From: Sphaerisporangium sp040683095
Lineage (GTDB): Bacteria > Actinomycetota > Actinomycetes > Streptosporangiales > Streptosporangiaceae
Length of the DNA: 64,000 nt
Reading direction: 5' to 3'
NCBI RefSeq assembly: GCF_040683095.1
Contig: NZ_JBFBCI010000023.1
Coordinates: 53,044-117,043, forward strand
The notes beneath the pieces were generated by a model. It saw only the letters and a program-made list of their open reading frames with translations, was not told the origin of the DNA and made no database searches. Both the position numbers and the translations under genes were made by a program. How positions within the stretch are numbered: position 1 is the first letter of the stretch; the number at the start of each line of letters is the position of its first letter. Of the stretch, positions 17,546-26,129 are shown piece after piece.

Positions 17546-19060
17546 GTGAGACTCACCGTGCTGACCGGCGCGGCGGTGTTCGCCGTCGCGCTCCTCCCCT
17601 CCGTAACCGCCTACGCCGCCCCCTCCCCCGACCCGGCCGCCTCGGCGGTGACCCAGCAGCAGGCCCTCCAACGCGACCTCAACCTCACCCCCGTGCAGGC
17701 GGACGTCCGCCAGGCCCACGAGGCGGCCGCGGCCATCGTCGAGAAGGGGCTGCGCACGCGCCTGGCCGACCGGTTCGCCGGCGCCTGGTACGACGCGGCC
17801 CAGCAGCGACTCAAGGTGGGCGTGCTCGACACTCGCGACGCCGCCCTCGTCAGCGCGGCCGGCGCGCTGCCCGTGACGGTGCAACGCACCGAGAAGCAAC
17901 TGACGGAGGCGAAGGCCGCGCTCGACCGGGCCGCCGGCGCGGACGGCGCGGCCGGCACGGACGTCTACGGCTGGTACGCCGACCCGGCGGCCAACGCCAT
18001 CGTGGTGTCGGCGGCCGACACCGCCGCCGCCGAGCGCCTGGTCAAGGCCGGGAACCTCGACCGCAGCGCGGTGCGGATCTCCATCGGGGAGGCGCCCCGT
18101 CCCGTGTACGACCTCCGCGGCGGCGACCAGTACGTCATCAACGGCAACACCCTGTGCTCGGTCGGGTTCTCGGTGGACAACGGCGGCTTCGTCACCGCCG
18201 GCCACTGCGGCCAGACCGGGAGCCCCACCCTGGGCAACAACAATGTCAGCCAGGGCACCTTCGCCGGTTCTTCCTTCCCCGGCAACGACTACGCCTGGGT
18301 GCGGACCAACAGCAACTGGACGCCGCGCCCCTGGGTCAACAACTACGGCGGCGGCGTCGTCTCGGTGGCCGGCTCGCAGGAGGCGCCGGTCGGGGCGTCG
18401 ATCTGCCGGTCCGGGCGCACCACGGGCTGGCGCTGCGGCGTGGTCCAGTCCAAGAACGTGACCGTCAACTACTCCGGGCAGCTCGTCTACGAGCTCACCC
18501 AGACCTCGGCCTGCGCCGAACCCGGCGACTCGGGCGGCGCGTTCATATCCGGGGACCAGGCCCAGGGCGTCACCTCCGGCGTCGCCGGCAACTGCTCCAG
18601 CGGCGGCATCACCGTCTACCAGCCGGTCAACGAGATCCTCGGCGCGTACGGCCTCACCCTGACGACCACCGGCGGGAGCACCAGTTCGCTGATCAGCAGC
18701 CTCAACAACAAGTGCATCGACGTGCCCGACGCGAACTTCAGCGACGGCAAGCAGTTGCAGATGTACACCTGCAACGGCACCATCGCGCAGAAGTGGACGT
18801 TCACCGGCGGCACGCTCCGCTCGCAGAACAACCTGTGCATGGATGTGGCCTGGGGATCCCGCGACAACGGCGCCGCGATCCAGATCGCGACGTGCAACGG
18901 CACGGGCGCGCAGCAGTTCGTCCTGTCGGGCGCTGGTGACCTGGTCAATCCTCAGTCCAACAAGTGCGTCGACATCGGCGGCTGGAACCCGAACGACCGC
19001 GCCCCCCTGATCCAGTGGGAGTGCCACGGCGGCGCCAACCAGAAGTGGCGCCGAGGCTGA
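17546..19060 (+). CDS. Secreted serine protease (S1E, alpha-lytic/streptogrisin type) with ricin-type CBM13
   Basis: A 504-aa preproprotease. GTG 17546 follows AAGGAT. A signal peptide (to about A25), an alpha-lytic-type prodomain (about 40-180) that chaperones folding, and a chymotrypsin-like domain (190-370) are visible. The triad is H220 (TAGHCG), D248 (GNDYAW) and S329 (PGDSGGAF), with paired cysteines around H220/C221 and C323. A C-terminal ricin-B/CBM13 domain (about 378-504) has QxW-type repeats (QKWTFTG, QKWRRG) and probably docks the enzyme on cell-wall or plant glycan. Promoter and operator lie directly upstream and a terminator directly downstream, so it is monocistronic. Family and activity are secure; the glycan ligand is inferred. 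Confidence 0.92.
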   Translation: MRLTVLTGAAVFAVALLPSVTAYAAPSPDPAASAVTQQQALQRDLNLTPVQADVRQAHEAAAAIVEKGLRTRLADRFAGAWYDAAQQRLKVGVLDTRDAALVSAAGALPVTVQRTEKQLTEAKAALDRAAGADGAAGTDVYGWYADPAANAIVVSAADTAAAERLVKAGNLDRSAVRISIGEAPRPVYDLRGGDQYVINGNTLCSVGFSVDNGGFVTAGHCGQTGSPTLGNNNVSQGTFAGSSFPGNDYAWVRTNSNWTPRPWVNNYGGGVVSVAGSQEAPVGASICRSGRTTGWRCGVVQSKNVTVNYSGQLVYELTQTSACAEPGDSGGAFISGDQAQGVTSGVAGNCSSGGITVYQPVNEILGAYGLTLTTTGGSTSSLISSLNNKCIDVPDANFSDGKQLQMYTCNGTIAQKWTFTGGTLRSQNNLCMDVAWGSRDNGAAIQIATCNGTGAQQFVLSGAGDLVNPQSNKCVDIGGWNPNDRAPLIQWECHGGANQKWRRG

Positions 19061-19068
19061 CAGCTCGA

Positions 19069-19101
19069 CGGCACGGCCGGTGAAGTCGGCCGGCCGTGCC
19101 G
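19069..19101 (+). terminator. Terminator after the protease gene
   Basis: A perfect 12-bp stem (CGGCACGGCCGG at 19069-19080 and its complement at 19090-19101) with a 9-nt loop begins 8 bp after the stop codon. Confidence 0.8.
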
Positions 19102-19204
19102 CACCCGCTCCCTTCACCCCCCACCCCGATGCCCCCGCCGTTGTCCCGCCGCCTCGCGCGGCGAGGACGGCGGCCGGGTGCGCAGGTCCCAGAGGAGCCG
19201 AGGT

Positions 19205-21223
19205 ATGCACGTATCGTCCCGGCGGTGGCGCCTTCTGGCCGCCGTCATGATGCTGGCCCAGGCGGTTCTCATCGCCTCGGGCCAGCGGGCGGCCGACGCC
19301 GCCGTCACGCAGTTGCCCTTCACCGTCACCAACAACTCCGGCCGCGGCGACGCGACGTACATCTACGTCATCGCCCGCAACTCCGCCGGCCAGCAGGGAT
19401 ACGTGGACGGGTCGGGAACCTGGCGCGCGTACAGCTTCCCCCCGTCCACGCCCAACGGGCCCGTGCCGGCCCCCGACATCTCCATCCCCGGGCCGGGCAA
19501 CGGCGCCAGCAGGACGGTCATGCTGCCGCCGAGCCTGTCCGGCGGCCGCGTCTACCTGTCGATGGGGAACAAGCTGCAGTTCCTCCTGACGACGAACGGC
19601 CTGGTCGAGCCCGCGCCCTGGGTCCCGAGCGACCCGAACGCCAACATCCTGTACGACTGGACGGAGTTCGCGCGGGCGAGCAGCGGCGGCACGGGCATCT
19701 TCATCAACTCCACGACCGTCGACATGTTCAGCATCCCGCTGACCGTCAGCGTCACCGACACCGCCAACAGGACGCAGACGCAGGGCATCACCGGGAACCG
19801 CACCGGCATCCTGAACGCGTTCGGCGCGCTCGGGTCGCCGTGGTCGAGCCTGACCACGACGCGCACCTCCGACGGCCTCCCGCTGCGCGTGCTCTCGCCC
19901 GTGCACGCCATCCCCAGGGGGTCGTTCCCCTCGGGGTACCTCGACTCCTACGTCAACGCCGTGTGGTCGTACTACGCCACGCACACGTTGAACGTGCAGA
20001 CGTCGCTGGGCGACTTCACCGGCACGACCAGCGGAGCGAACTGGACGTTCAGGGGCACGTCCGGCAACGTCATCGGCACGCTCACCAGGCCCGCGACGAG
20101 TGACGTCTTCGCGTGCGCCGGGGGCATGCAGCCGCCGAACCAGCCGGACCAGGCGGCGATCCTCGCGGTCGGCGCACGCGTGTGCGCGGCGCTGAACCGG
20201 GCGACGCTGTCGACGGCGGGCCGGGTCATGTTCGACACGCAGCCGACGACGGACCCGGCGAGGTTCTACGGGCAGTCCGCGTCGAACCTCTTCAGCAAGA
20301 CGATCCACGACTTCTCGTTGAACCGCCTGGCGTACGGCTTCTCCTACGACGACGTGGGCGGGTTCGCCCCGGTGATCGACCAGCCGAACCCGGCGTCGGC
20401 CGGTATGACGATCGGAAGCTTCGGCACGGGCGGCGGAGGCGGCGGCACGGTCGCCGGGGAGCCGATCACGGGTCCGGGCGGCAAGTGCGTGGACGTCTCG
20501 GGCGACGACAACGGCGGCAACGGCGCGCCGGTGCAGCTCTGGGACTGCCAGTCCTACGCCGTGGACCAGCACTACACGATGGTCGGCAACACCCTGCGCA
20601 CGTTCAACGGCGGCAAGTGCCTCGACGTCGTGGACAACGCCACCGCGAACGGGTCGAAGGTCCAGATCTGGGACTGCTCCGGCGCCGGCAACCAGCAGTG
20701 GCTGCTGCAATCCGACGGGTCCATCAGGAACGCCGGGTCCGGCCGGTGCCTCGACTCCCCCAACGGCGCGACCGGCAACGGCACACGGCTGCAGATCTAC
20801 GACTGCAACGGCACCGCCGCGCAACGCTGGTCCTTCGCGGGCGGGGCGAACATCGCCGGCCCCGGCGGCAAGTGCGTGGACGTCTCGGGCGACGACACCG
20901 GCGGCAACAACGCCGTCGTCCAGCTCTGGGACTGCAACTCCAACGCGAAGGACCAGTTCTGGACCTGGAGCGGGCAGACGCTGCGCACCCTCGGCCGCTG
21001 CCTGGACGTGCAGGGCGGCGGCACCGCGAACGGCACGTTGCTGCAGCTCTACGACTGCAACAACACCGGCGCGCAGAACTGGGTGCAACTGTCCAACGGG
21101 TCGATGCAGAACCCGCAGTCCGGCCGGTGTATCGACTCCCCCAACGGCGCGACCGGAAACGGCACCCGCCTGCAGATCTACGACTGCAACGGCACCGCCG
21201 CACAGCGCTTCGCCGTGCAGTGA
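19205..21223 (+). CDS. GH64 beta-1,3-glucanase with two ricin-type CBM13 domains
   Basis: A 672-aa secreted enzyme. ATG 19205 is chosen (GAGGAG 7 nt upstream; gives MHVSSRRWRLLAAVMML as signal peptide); GTG 19178 is an in-frame alternative. Residues about 40-410 match glycoside hydrolase family 64, laminaripentaose-producing beta-1,3-glucanases. They carry the thaumatin-like start (LPFTVTNNSGRGDATYIYVI), the acidic WTEFARASSG region and the C-terminal NRLAYGFSYDDVGGF. A Gly-rich linker joins two CBM13 trefoils (about 420-545 and 550-672) that are near copies of each other (GPGGKCVDVSGDD and SPNGATGNGTRLQIYDCNGT occur twice). It would attack fungal or plant beta-1,3-glucan. The internal duplication looks recent. 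Confidence 0.9.
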   Translation: MHVSSRRWRLLAAVMMLAQAVLIASGQRAADAAVTQLPFTVTNNSGRGDATYIYVIARNSAGQQGYVDGSGTWRAYSFPPSTPNGPVPAPDISIPGPGNGASRTVMLPPSLSGGRVYLSMGNKLQFLLTTNGLVEPAPWVPSDPNANILYDWTEFARASSGGTGIFINSTTVDMFSIPLTVSVTDTANRTQTQGITGNRTGILNAFGALGSPWSSLTTTRTSDGLPLRVLSPVHAIPRGSFPSGYLDSYVNAVWSYYATHTLNVQTSLGDFTGTTSGANWTFRGTSGNVIGTLTRPATSDVFACAGGMQPPNQPDQAAILAVGARVCAALNRATLSTAGRVMFDTQPTTDPARFYGQSASNLFSKTIHDFSLNRLAYGFSYDDVGGFAPVIDQPNPASAGMTIGSFGTGGGGGGTVAGEPITGPGGKCVDVSGDDNGGNGAPVQLWDCQSYAVDQHYTMVGNTLRTFNGGKCLDVVDNATANGSKVQIWDCSGAGNQQWLLQSDGSIRNAGSGRCLDSPNGATGNGTRLQIYDCNGTAAQRWSFAGGANIAGPGGKCVDVSGDDTGGNNAVVQLWDCNSNAKDQFWTWSGQTLRTLGRCLDVQGGGTANGTLLQLYDCNNTGAQNWVQLSNGSMQNPQSGRCIDSPNGATGNGTRLQIYDCNGTAAQRFAVQ

Positions 21224-21230
21224 CCCGCCG

Positions 21231-21267
21231 TCACGTGGCCGGCGTCGCCCCGGCGCCGGTCACGTGA
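21231..21267. terminator. Bidirectional terminator between GH64 and lacI-family gene
   Basis: TCACGTGGCCGGCG (21231-21244) pairs with the stretch at 21254-21267 over 14 bp with one G-T wobble. It lies between two converging genes and can serve both. Confidence 0.65.
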
Positions 21268-21293
21268 AGGTCACTCCGGAAGGAGGCGGCGGC

Positions 21294-22316
21294 TCACGTC
21301 CGGCCGATGGTGCTCTCGCGGATCTCCAGGGCGAACGGGGTCTGGACGTCCTCGACGTCGAAGGGTGTGGCGTTCTCGGCGGCCTCGGCGCTCCTGGCGT
21401 GGATGAGCGAGACGGCGGCCTCGGCGATCGCCCTCTTGTCGGGGGCGATCGTGGTCAGCGACGGAACACTGTAGGCGCTCTCCTCGGTGTTGTCGAAGCC
21501 GACGATCGCCAGGTCCTCCGGGACGCGGACGCCGCGGTCGGCCGCCGCCCGCAGGGCCCCGATGGCGAGCAGGTCGTTGAAGCAGAAGACCGCATCGGGT
21601 CGTTCGGGGAGGTCGAGCAGGTGGCTCATGGCCCGCGCGCCCTCCCCGCGGTGGTATTCGCGCACGGGGACGTCGAGTTCGTCGTCCTGCGGGAGCCCGG
21701 CCTCGCCGAGGGCCGCACGGTACCCCTCCAGGCGCAGGGCCGCGGTGCCGCGGGTCGGATTGCGGCCGATCGCCGCGATCCGGCGCCTGCCGATCGTGGC
21801 CAGGTGGCCGACCGCCGTCCGCGCGGCGAGGACGTTGTCGATGGCGACGTGGTCGATCGGCACGTCCACGGCGTGCTCGCCGACCATGACCAGCGGCACC
21901 CTGGAGTCGAGGTCGGCGAAGTCCTCCGCCGAGAGGGCCTCGGGGCTGAGGATCGCGCCGTCGATCATGTGCGGGCCCATCGAGGTGAGGGCGGTGCGCT
22001 CGCGGTCCCGGGTGCCCTGGGTCTGCTCGATGAGCACGTTCCACCCGTGGGCCTGGGCGGCGGTGATGATGAGCCCGGCGAGTTCCCCGAAGTACGGGAT
22101 GCTCAGCTCGGGGAGGACGAGGGCGATGAAGCCGGTCTTGCCGCGGCGCAGGTTGCGGGCGCCGATGTTGGGCCGATAGCCGGTGGCGATCAGCGCCGCT
22201 TCCACTTTGCGGCGGTTCTCCGGCTTGACGAACGCATAGCCGTTGACCACGTTCGACACGGTCTTCACCGAGACGCCGGCCAGCTCCGCGACGTCTTTGA
22301 GTGTGGCGGCCCTCAC
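21294..22316 (-). CDS. LacI-family transcriptional repressor
   Basis: A 340-aa repressor starting at GTG 22314-22316 (AAGGGA upstream). The N-terminal HTH is canonical (ATLKDVAELAGVSVKTVSNVVNG, residues 4-26, here broken by hinge NRRKVEAALIATGYRPN). The remainder is a periplasmic-binding-protein-like sugar sensor (PYFGELAGLI, AVFCFNDLLAIGAL, VGFDNTEESAYSVPSLTTI). It is divergent from the furanose-type ABC transporter genes, with 169 bp between that contain two palindromes. It very likely represses that operon and the two glycosidase genes and is released by arabinose or an oligosaccharide. The DNA-binding family is certain; the effector sugar is inferred. Confidence 0.9.
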   Translation of the reverse strand: MRAATLKDVAELAGVSVKTVSNVVNGYAFVKPENRRKVEAALIATGYRPNIGARNLRRGKTGFIALVLPELSIPYFGELAGLIITAAQAHGWNVLIEQTQGTRDRERTALTSMGPHMIDGAILSPEALSAEDFADLDSRVPLVMVGEHAVDVPIDHVAIDNVLAARTAVGHLATIGRRRIAAIGRNPTRGTAALRLEGYRAALGEAGLPQDDELDVPVREYHRGEGARAMSHLLDLPERPDAVFCFNDLLAIGALRAAADRGVRVPEDLAIVGFDNTEESAYSVPSLTTIAPDKRAIAEAAVSLIHARSAEAAENATPFDVEDVQTPFALEIRESTIGRT

Positions 22317-22371
22317 GCGGATCCCTTCACGGATCTGTTATGTCAACGCAAGCCTAGACGTTTTTTCCCTA

Positions 22372-22416
22372 TTTACAACGTTGCTACAACGTCGTAAAAA
22401 TTTGGTGACGCGTCAC
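22372..22416. promoter_or_regulatory. Two operators between lacI-family gene and the sugar transporter
   Basis: A 27-bp imperfect palindrome (22372-22398) has arms TTTACAACGTTG and CAACGTCGTAAA around CTA, matching at 11 of 12 positions. Seven base pairs later comes a perfect 12-bp palindrome, GTGACGCGTCAC (22405-22416). The former has the length and symmetry of a LacI-family operator and is placed where the divergent promoters should lie. Assignment of either site to this repressor is inferred. Confidence 0.6.
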
Positions 22417-22485
22417 GACCGGCCGGGACGGCGTACTACGCCCGCGTCTCGAACAGCCCCGAGGGGAACGACCAGAGGAGCTCAT

Positions 22486-23562
22486 ATGACAGCCATCAGA
22501 CAACGGATCCCGGCCGGCGTCGCCGTCACCGCGGTGATCGCTCTCACGCTCACCGCCTGCGCGAAGAGCGAGGAGGGCACGTCCGCCGCCGCGAACACCG
22601 GGCCCGCCGCCACGGCCGCCTCTGCGCAGCCGACCGGGACCGGCTGCACGCTCGCGGGGACCGGCTACCCCAAGATCGACCTGAAGACCGCGAAGATCGG
22701 CTTCTCGCAGTCCGAGAAGGAGGCCAACCCGTTCCGGATCGCCGAGACCCAGTCGATCAAGGACGAGGCCGCCAAGCTGGGCGTCCCCACGGGCAACCTG
22801 CTGGTCACCAACGCCCAGAGCGACCTGAACAAGCAGGTCAGCGACATCAAGTCCATGCTCGACCAGGGCGCCCAGGCGTTGATCGTCGCCCCGCTCAACT
22901 CCGACGGCCTGCAGCCCGCGCTGGACGCGGCCAAGGCCAAGAAGGTCCCGGTCATCACGATCGACCGCAAGGTCACCTCGCAGCCCTGCACCGACTACCT
23001 GACCTTCATCGGCTCCGACTTCGTCAAGCAGGGCGAGCGGGCGGCCGACCAGATGATCCGCGTCACCGGCGGCACGGCCAAGGTGGCGATCCTGCTCGGC
23101 TCGTCCGGGAACAACGTGACCACCGACCGGACCAAGGGCTTCAAGGACAAGGTGGCCGGCACCCCCGGCATCTCGATCGTCGCCGAGCAGACCGGCGAGT
23201 TCGACCGCTCGAAGGGGCAGGCGGTGACGGAGCAGCTGCTCCAGAGCCACCCCGACCTCACCGCCGTGTACGCCGAGAACGACGAGATGGGCGTCGGCGC
23301 GGTCAACGCCATCAAGGCGGCGGGGAAGCAGCCGGGCAAGGACATCAAGATCGTCTCGATCGACGGCACGCGCAACGCGGTCAAGCTCATCACCGAGGGC
23401 TCCTACAACGCCGTCGTGGAGTCGAACCCGCGGTTCGGGCAGCTCGCCTTCCAGACCCTCCAGCAGTTCGTGGACGGCACGCCGATCCCGCCGAACGTGA
23501 TCATCGCCGACGACGAGTACGACGAGACCAACGCGGCGTCCAAGCTGGCGAACTCCTACTGA
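22486..23562 (+). CDS. Sugar ABC transporter substrate-binding lipoprotein, YtfQ-like (furanose type)
   Basis: A 358-aa lipoprotein; ATG 22486 follows GAGGAG. The signal ends in a lipobox (LTLTAC) so Cys anchors it outside the membrane. The mature protein is a type I periplasmic-binding fold. Several segments recall E. coli YtfQ, the galactofuranose/arabinofuranose receptor: IGFSQSEKEANPFRIAET, GAQALIVAPLNSDG, TDRTKGF, FDRSKGQAV and VYAENDEMGVGAVNAIKAAG. It delivers sugar to the ATPase and two permeases encoded next. Together with the arabinofuranose-directed glycosidases downstream, L-arabinofuranose or a related furanose is the probable ligand. RbsB-like ribose binding is the main alternative. 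Confidence 0.85.
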   Translation: MTAIRQRIPAGVAVTAVIALTLTACAKSEEGTSAAANTGPAATAASAQPTGTGCTLAGTGYPKIDLKTAKIGFSQSEKEANPFRIAETQSIKDEAAKLGVPTGNLLVTNAQSDLNKQVSDIKSMLDQGAQALIVAPLNSDGLQPALDAAKAKKVPVITIDRKVTSQPCTDYLTFIGSDFVKQGERAADQMIRVTGGTAKVAILLGSSGNNVTTDRTKGFKDKVAGTPGISIVAEQTGEFDRSKGQAVTEQLLQSHPDLTAVYAENDEMGVGAVNAIKAAGKQPGKDIKIVSIDGTRNAVKLITEGSYNAVVESNPRFGQLAFQTLQQFVDGTPIPPNVIIADDEYDETNAASKLANSY

Positions 23563-23626
23563 CCTTGTCCGCCGGCCGGATCCCGGTAGGGGGTGCGTCC
23601 GGCTCGTCCTGAGAACGGAGGGTCGT

Positions 23627-25171
23627 GTGGACGAAATGGACGTACCAGTGCTTGAGGTCGTCGAGGTGAGCAAGGAGTTCCCCGGAGTGCGGGCGCTCGA
23701 CCGGGTGTCGTTCCGGCTGCGCTCCGGTGAGGTCCATGCCCTGGTCGGGGAGAACGGAGCCGGCAAGTCCACCCTGATCAAGGTGCTCACCGGCGTCTAC
23801 CAGCCGGACGGCGGGCAACTGTTGCGCGATGGGCGGCCGGTGGTGTTCGGCACGCCGATCCAGGCGCAGCGGGCGGGGATCTCGACGATCTACCAGGAGG
23901 TCAACCTGGTCCCGCTGATGAGCATCGCGCAGAACGTCTTCCTCGGCCGCGAACCCCGGGACTCCCTGGGGCTGATCTCCCGGTCCCGGATGCACGCGAT
24001 GGCCGCCGACCTGCTCGCCGGGTACGGCATCACCGAGGACGTGCGGCGGCCGCTCGGCAGTCTGGGCGTCGGCGCCCAGCAGATGGTCGCGCTGGCCAGG
24101 GCCGTGTCGGTGGACGCGCGGGTGGTCATCATGGACGAGCCGACCTCGTCGCTGGAGCCCCGCGAGGTGGAGACGCTGTTCGAGGTGATCGGCCGGTTGC
24201 ACCGGCAGGGCATCGCGATCCTCTACGTCAGCCATCGCATGGACGAGCTGTACCGGATCTGCGACCAGGTGACCGTGCTGCGGGACGGCAAGCTCGTGCA
24301 CACCGGCCCGCTGGCCGAGGTCGACCGGCTCTCCCTGGTCTCGATGATGCTCGACCGCGAGATCGGCGAGGTGCGGGCCCATGGCGTGACGAGCTTCGGC
24401 GAGGACCGTCACGCGGCGGCCGAGACGCTGCTGCGCGCCGAGGGCCTTTCCAGCCGTCACCGGCTCGCGGGCGTCTCGGTGACCATCCGGGCCGGGGAGA
24501 TCGTCGGCCTGGCCGGGCTGCTCGGCTCGGGACGCAGCGAGACGGCCCGGGCGCTCTTCGGCGCGCTGCCCCTGGACGCCGGCTCGGTGGTGCTCGCCGG
24601 GAAGGCGGTCAGGCCCGGGAGCACGTCCGCGGCGATCTCCGCGGGCATGGCGATGCTGCCCGAGGACCGCAAGGCCGACGGGATCATCCCCAACCTGTCC
24701 GTCCGCGAGAACATCGTCCTGGCCGCGCTGCCCCGATTATCCAGGTACGGCCTGGTCAGCCGGGCCAAGCAGGACAAGATCGTGGACATCTTCGTCAAGC
24801 GACTCCGCATCAAGATCTCCAGCCCCGAGCAGAAGGTCTCCGAGCTGTCCGGCGGCAACCAGCAGAAGGTGCTGCTCGCCCGCTGGCTGTGCACACAGCC
24901 CGCGGTGATGCTGCTGGACGAACCCACCCGAGGCATCGACGTCGGCGCCAAGGCCGAGGTGCAGAAGCTGATCGACGAACTCGCCGCCGAGGGCATGGGC
25001 GTCCTGCTGATCTCCTCCGACATGGAGGAGCTGATCGACGGCGCCGACCGGCTGGTGGTCCTGCGCGACGGCGCCGTCGTCGGCGACCTCCGGGGCGACC
25101 AGGTCACCGAGGGCGGCGTCCTGGCGGCGCTCGCGCACCCCTCCGAAACCGAAGGGGACCCCGATGAGTGA
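23627..25171 (+). CDS. Sugar ABC transporter ATP-binding protein (two NBDs, YtfR/RbsA type)
   Basis: A 514-aa ATPase with two fused nucleotide-binding domains, as in CUT2 importers. GTG 23627 has GGAGG 5 nt upstream. NBD1 has a canonical Walker A (GENGAGKST) and Walker B (VVIMDEPTSSL) but a weak signature (LGVGAQQM). NBD2 has a divergent P-loop (GLLGSGRSE), a good signature (LSGGNQQKV) and Walker B (VMLLDEPTRGID), the asymmetric pattern usual for this family. It follows the binding-protein gene by 64 bp and overlaps the first permease gene by 8 bp. It powers import of the sugar; no separate role is expected. Confidence 0.93.
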   Translation: MDEMDVPVLEVVEVSKEFPGVRALDRVSFRLRSGEVHALVGENGAGKSTLIKVLTGVYQPDGGQLLRDGRPVVFGTPIQAQRAGISTIYQEVNLVPLMSIAQNVFLGREPRDSLGLISRSRMHAMAADLLAGYGITEDVRRPLGSLGVGAQQMVALARAVSVDARVVIMDEPTSSLEPREVETLFEVIGRLHRQGIAILYVSHRMDELYRICDQVTVLRDGKLVHTGPLAEVDRLSLVSMMLDREIGEVRAHGVTSFGEDRHAAAETLLRAEGLSSRHRLAGVSVTIRAGEIVGLAGLLGSGRSETARALFGALPLDAGSVVLAGKAVRPGSTSAAISAGMAMLPEDRKADGIIPNLSVRENIVLAALPRLSRYGLVSRAKQDKIVDIFVKRLRIKISSPEQKVSELSGGNQQKVLLARWLCTQPAVMLLDEPTRGIDVGAKAEVQKLIDELAAEGMGVLLISSDMEELIDGADRLVVLRDGAVVGDLRGDQVTEGGVLAALAHPSETEGDPDE

Positions 25172-26129
25172 CGCGGCCCTGTCCTCACGACCGCGCGCCC
25201 GGCGCGCCCACGCGAACCGGCTGCAGGAGTACGGGGTGTACGTCGCCGTCGCGGCCGTGCTGCTGTTCAACGTGGCCTTCACCTCCAACTTCCTGTCGCT
25301 CGGCAACTTCCGGACCCAGCTCGTGCAGGTGGCCCCGATCGTCATCGTGGCCCTCGGCATGGCCCTCGTGATCGGCACGGAGGGCATCGACCTGTCGGTC
25401 GGCGCGGTCATGGCGCTGGCCGCCGCGCTGATCCCGCTCTACCTGGGCTACGGCCTGGTGCCCGCGCTGGCCATGGCCCTGATCGCGGGCCTGGTCGCGG
25501 GCGTGTTGAACGGCGTCCTGGTCGCCTATGTCGGGATCCAGCCCATCATCGCGACGCTCGCGCTGCTGGTCGGCGGCCGGGGCCTGGCCCTGGTCATGGC
25601 CCAGGGGCGGCTCGTGGACATCCACAACCCCGCCTTCCTGAACCTCGGCTCCGGAGACCTGCTCGGCATCCCGATCAGCGTCGTCGTCGCGGCCGTCCTC
25701 GCGGTGCTGACCGGGCTGCTGATCCGCCGTACCGCCCTCGGCCGGCGGATCGTCGCGATCGGCGGCAACCGCTCGGCCAGCGCCCTCGCCGGGCTGCCGG
25801 TGCGGCGGGTGCTGGTCACGGTGTACGCGATCTGCGGGCTGCTCGCCGCGCTCGCGGGCGTGCTGGCCACCGCCCGTCTCGGCGCGGGCGACCCCGCCGA
25901 CACCGGCATGCTGATGGAGCTGTCGGCCATCACCGCCGTCGTGGTCGGCGGCACTCCCCTGTCCGGCGGCCGGGTGCGGGTCGCCGGCACGGTCGCCGGG
26001 GCGCTGCTCATGCAACTGCTGTACGCGACCATGATCAAACACAACCTGCCGGACTCCAGCGCGCAGATGGTCCAGGCGGCGATCATCGTCGTCGCGGTGT
26101 ACGTGGCGCGCGAACGGAGCGGCCGATGA
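25164..26129 (+). CDS. Sugar ABC transporter permease 1 (YtfT/RbsC type)
   Basis: A 321-aa integral membrane permease of the BPD_transp_2 (CUT2) family with eight to ten hydrophobic segments. Family landmarks are ALGMALVIGTEGIDLSVGAVMAL, here read as the GxDLSVG motif near residue 75, and VVVGGTPLSGGRVRVAGT near residue 255 (coupling region). The start ATG overlaps the ATPase stop by 8 bp and its own stop overlaps the next permease start (ATGA), so the genes are translationally coupled. It forms the channel together with the second permease. Confidence 0.92.
   Translation: MSDAALSSRPRARRAHANRLQEYGVYVAVAAVLLFNVAFTSNFLSLGNFRTQLVQVAPIVIVALGMALVIGTEGIDLSVGAVMALAAALIPLYLGYGLVPALAMALIAGLVAGVLNGVLVAYVGIQPIIATLALLVGGRGLALVMAQGRLVDIHNPAFLNLGSGDLLGIPISVVVAAVLAVLTGLLIRRTALGRRIVAIGGNRSASALAGLPVRRVLVTVYAICGLLAALAGVLATARLGAGDPADTGMLMELSAITAVVVGGTPLSGGRVRVAGTVAGALLMQLLYATMIKHNLPDSSAQMVQAAIIVVAVYVARERSGR

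Noticed and set aside
17285..21088. 1267-codon open frame on the minus strand opposite the protease and GH64 genes
   Set aside because: It is an antisense shadow of high-GC coding DNA: composed of Arg/Ala/Gly/Val/Pro runs, with no domain or ribosome site, while the plus strand encodes clear enzymes.
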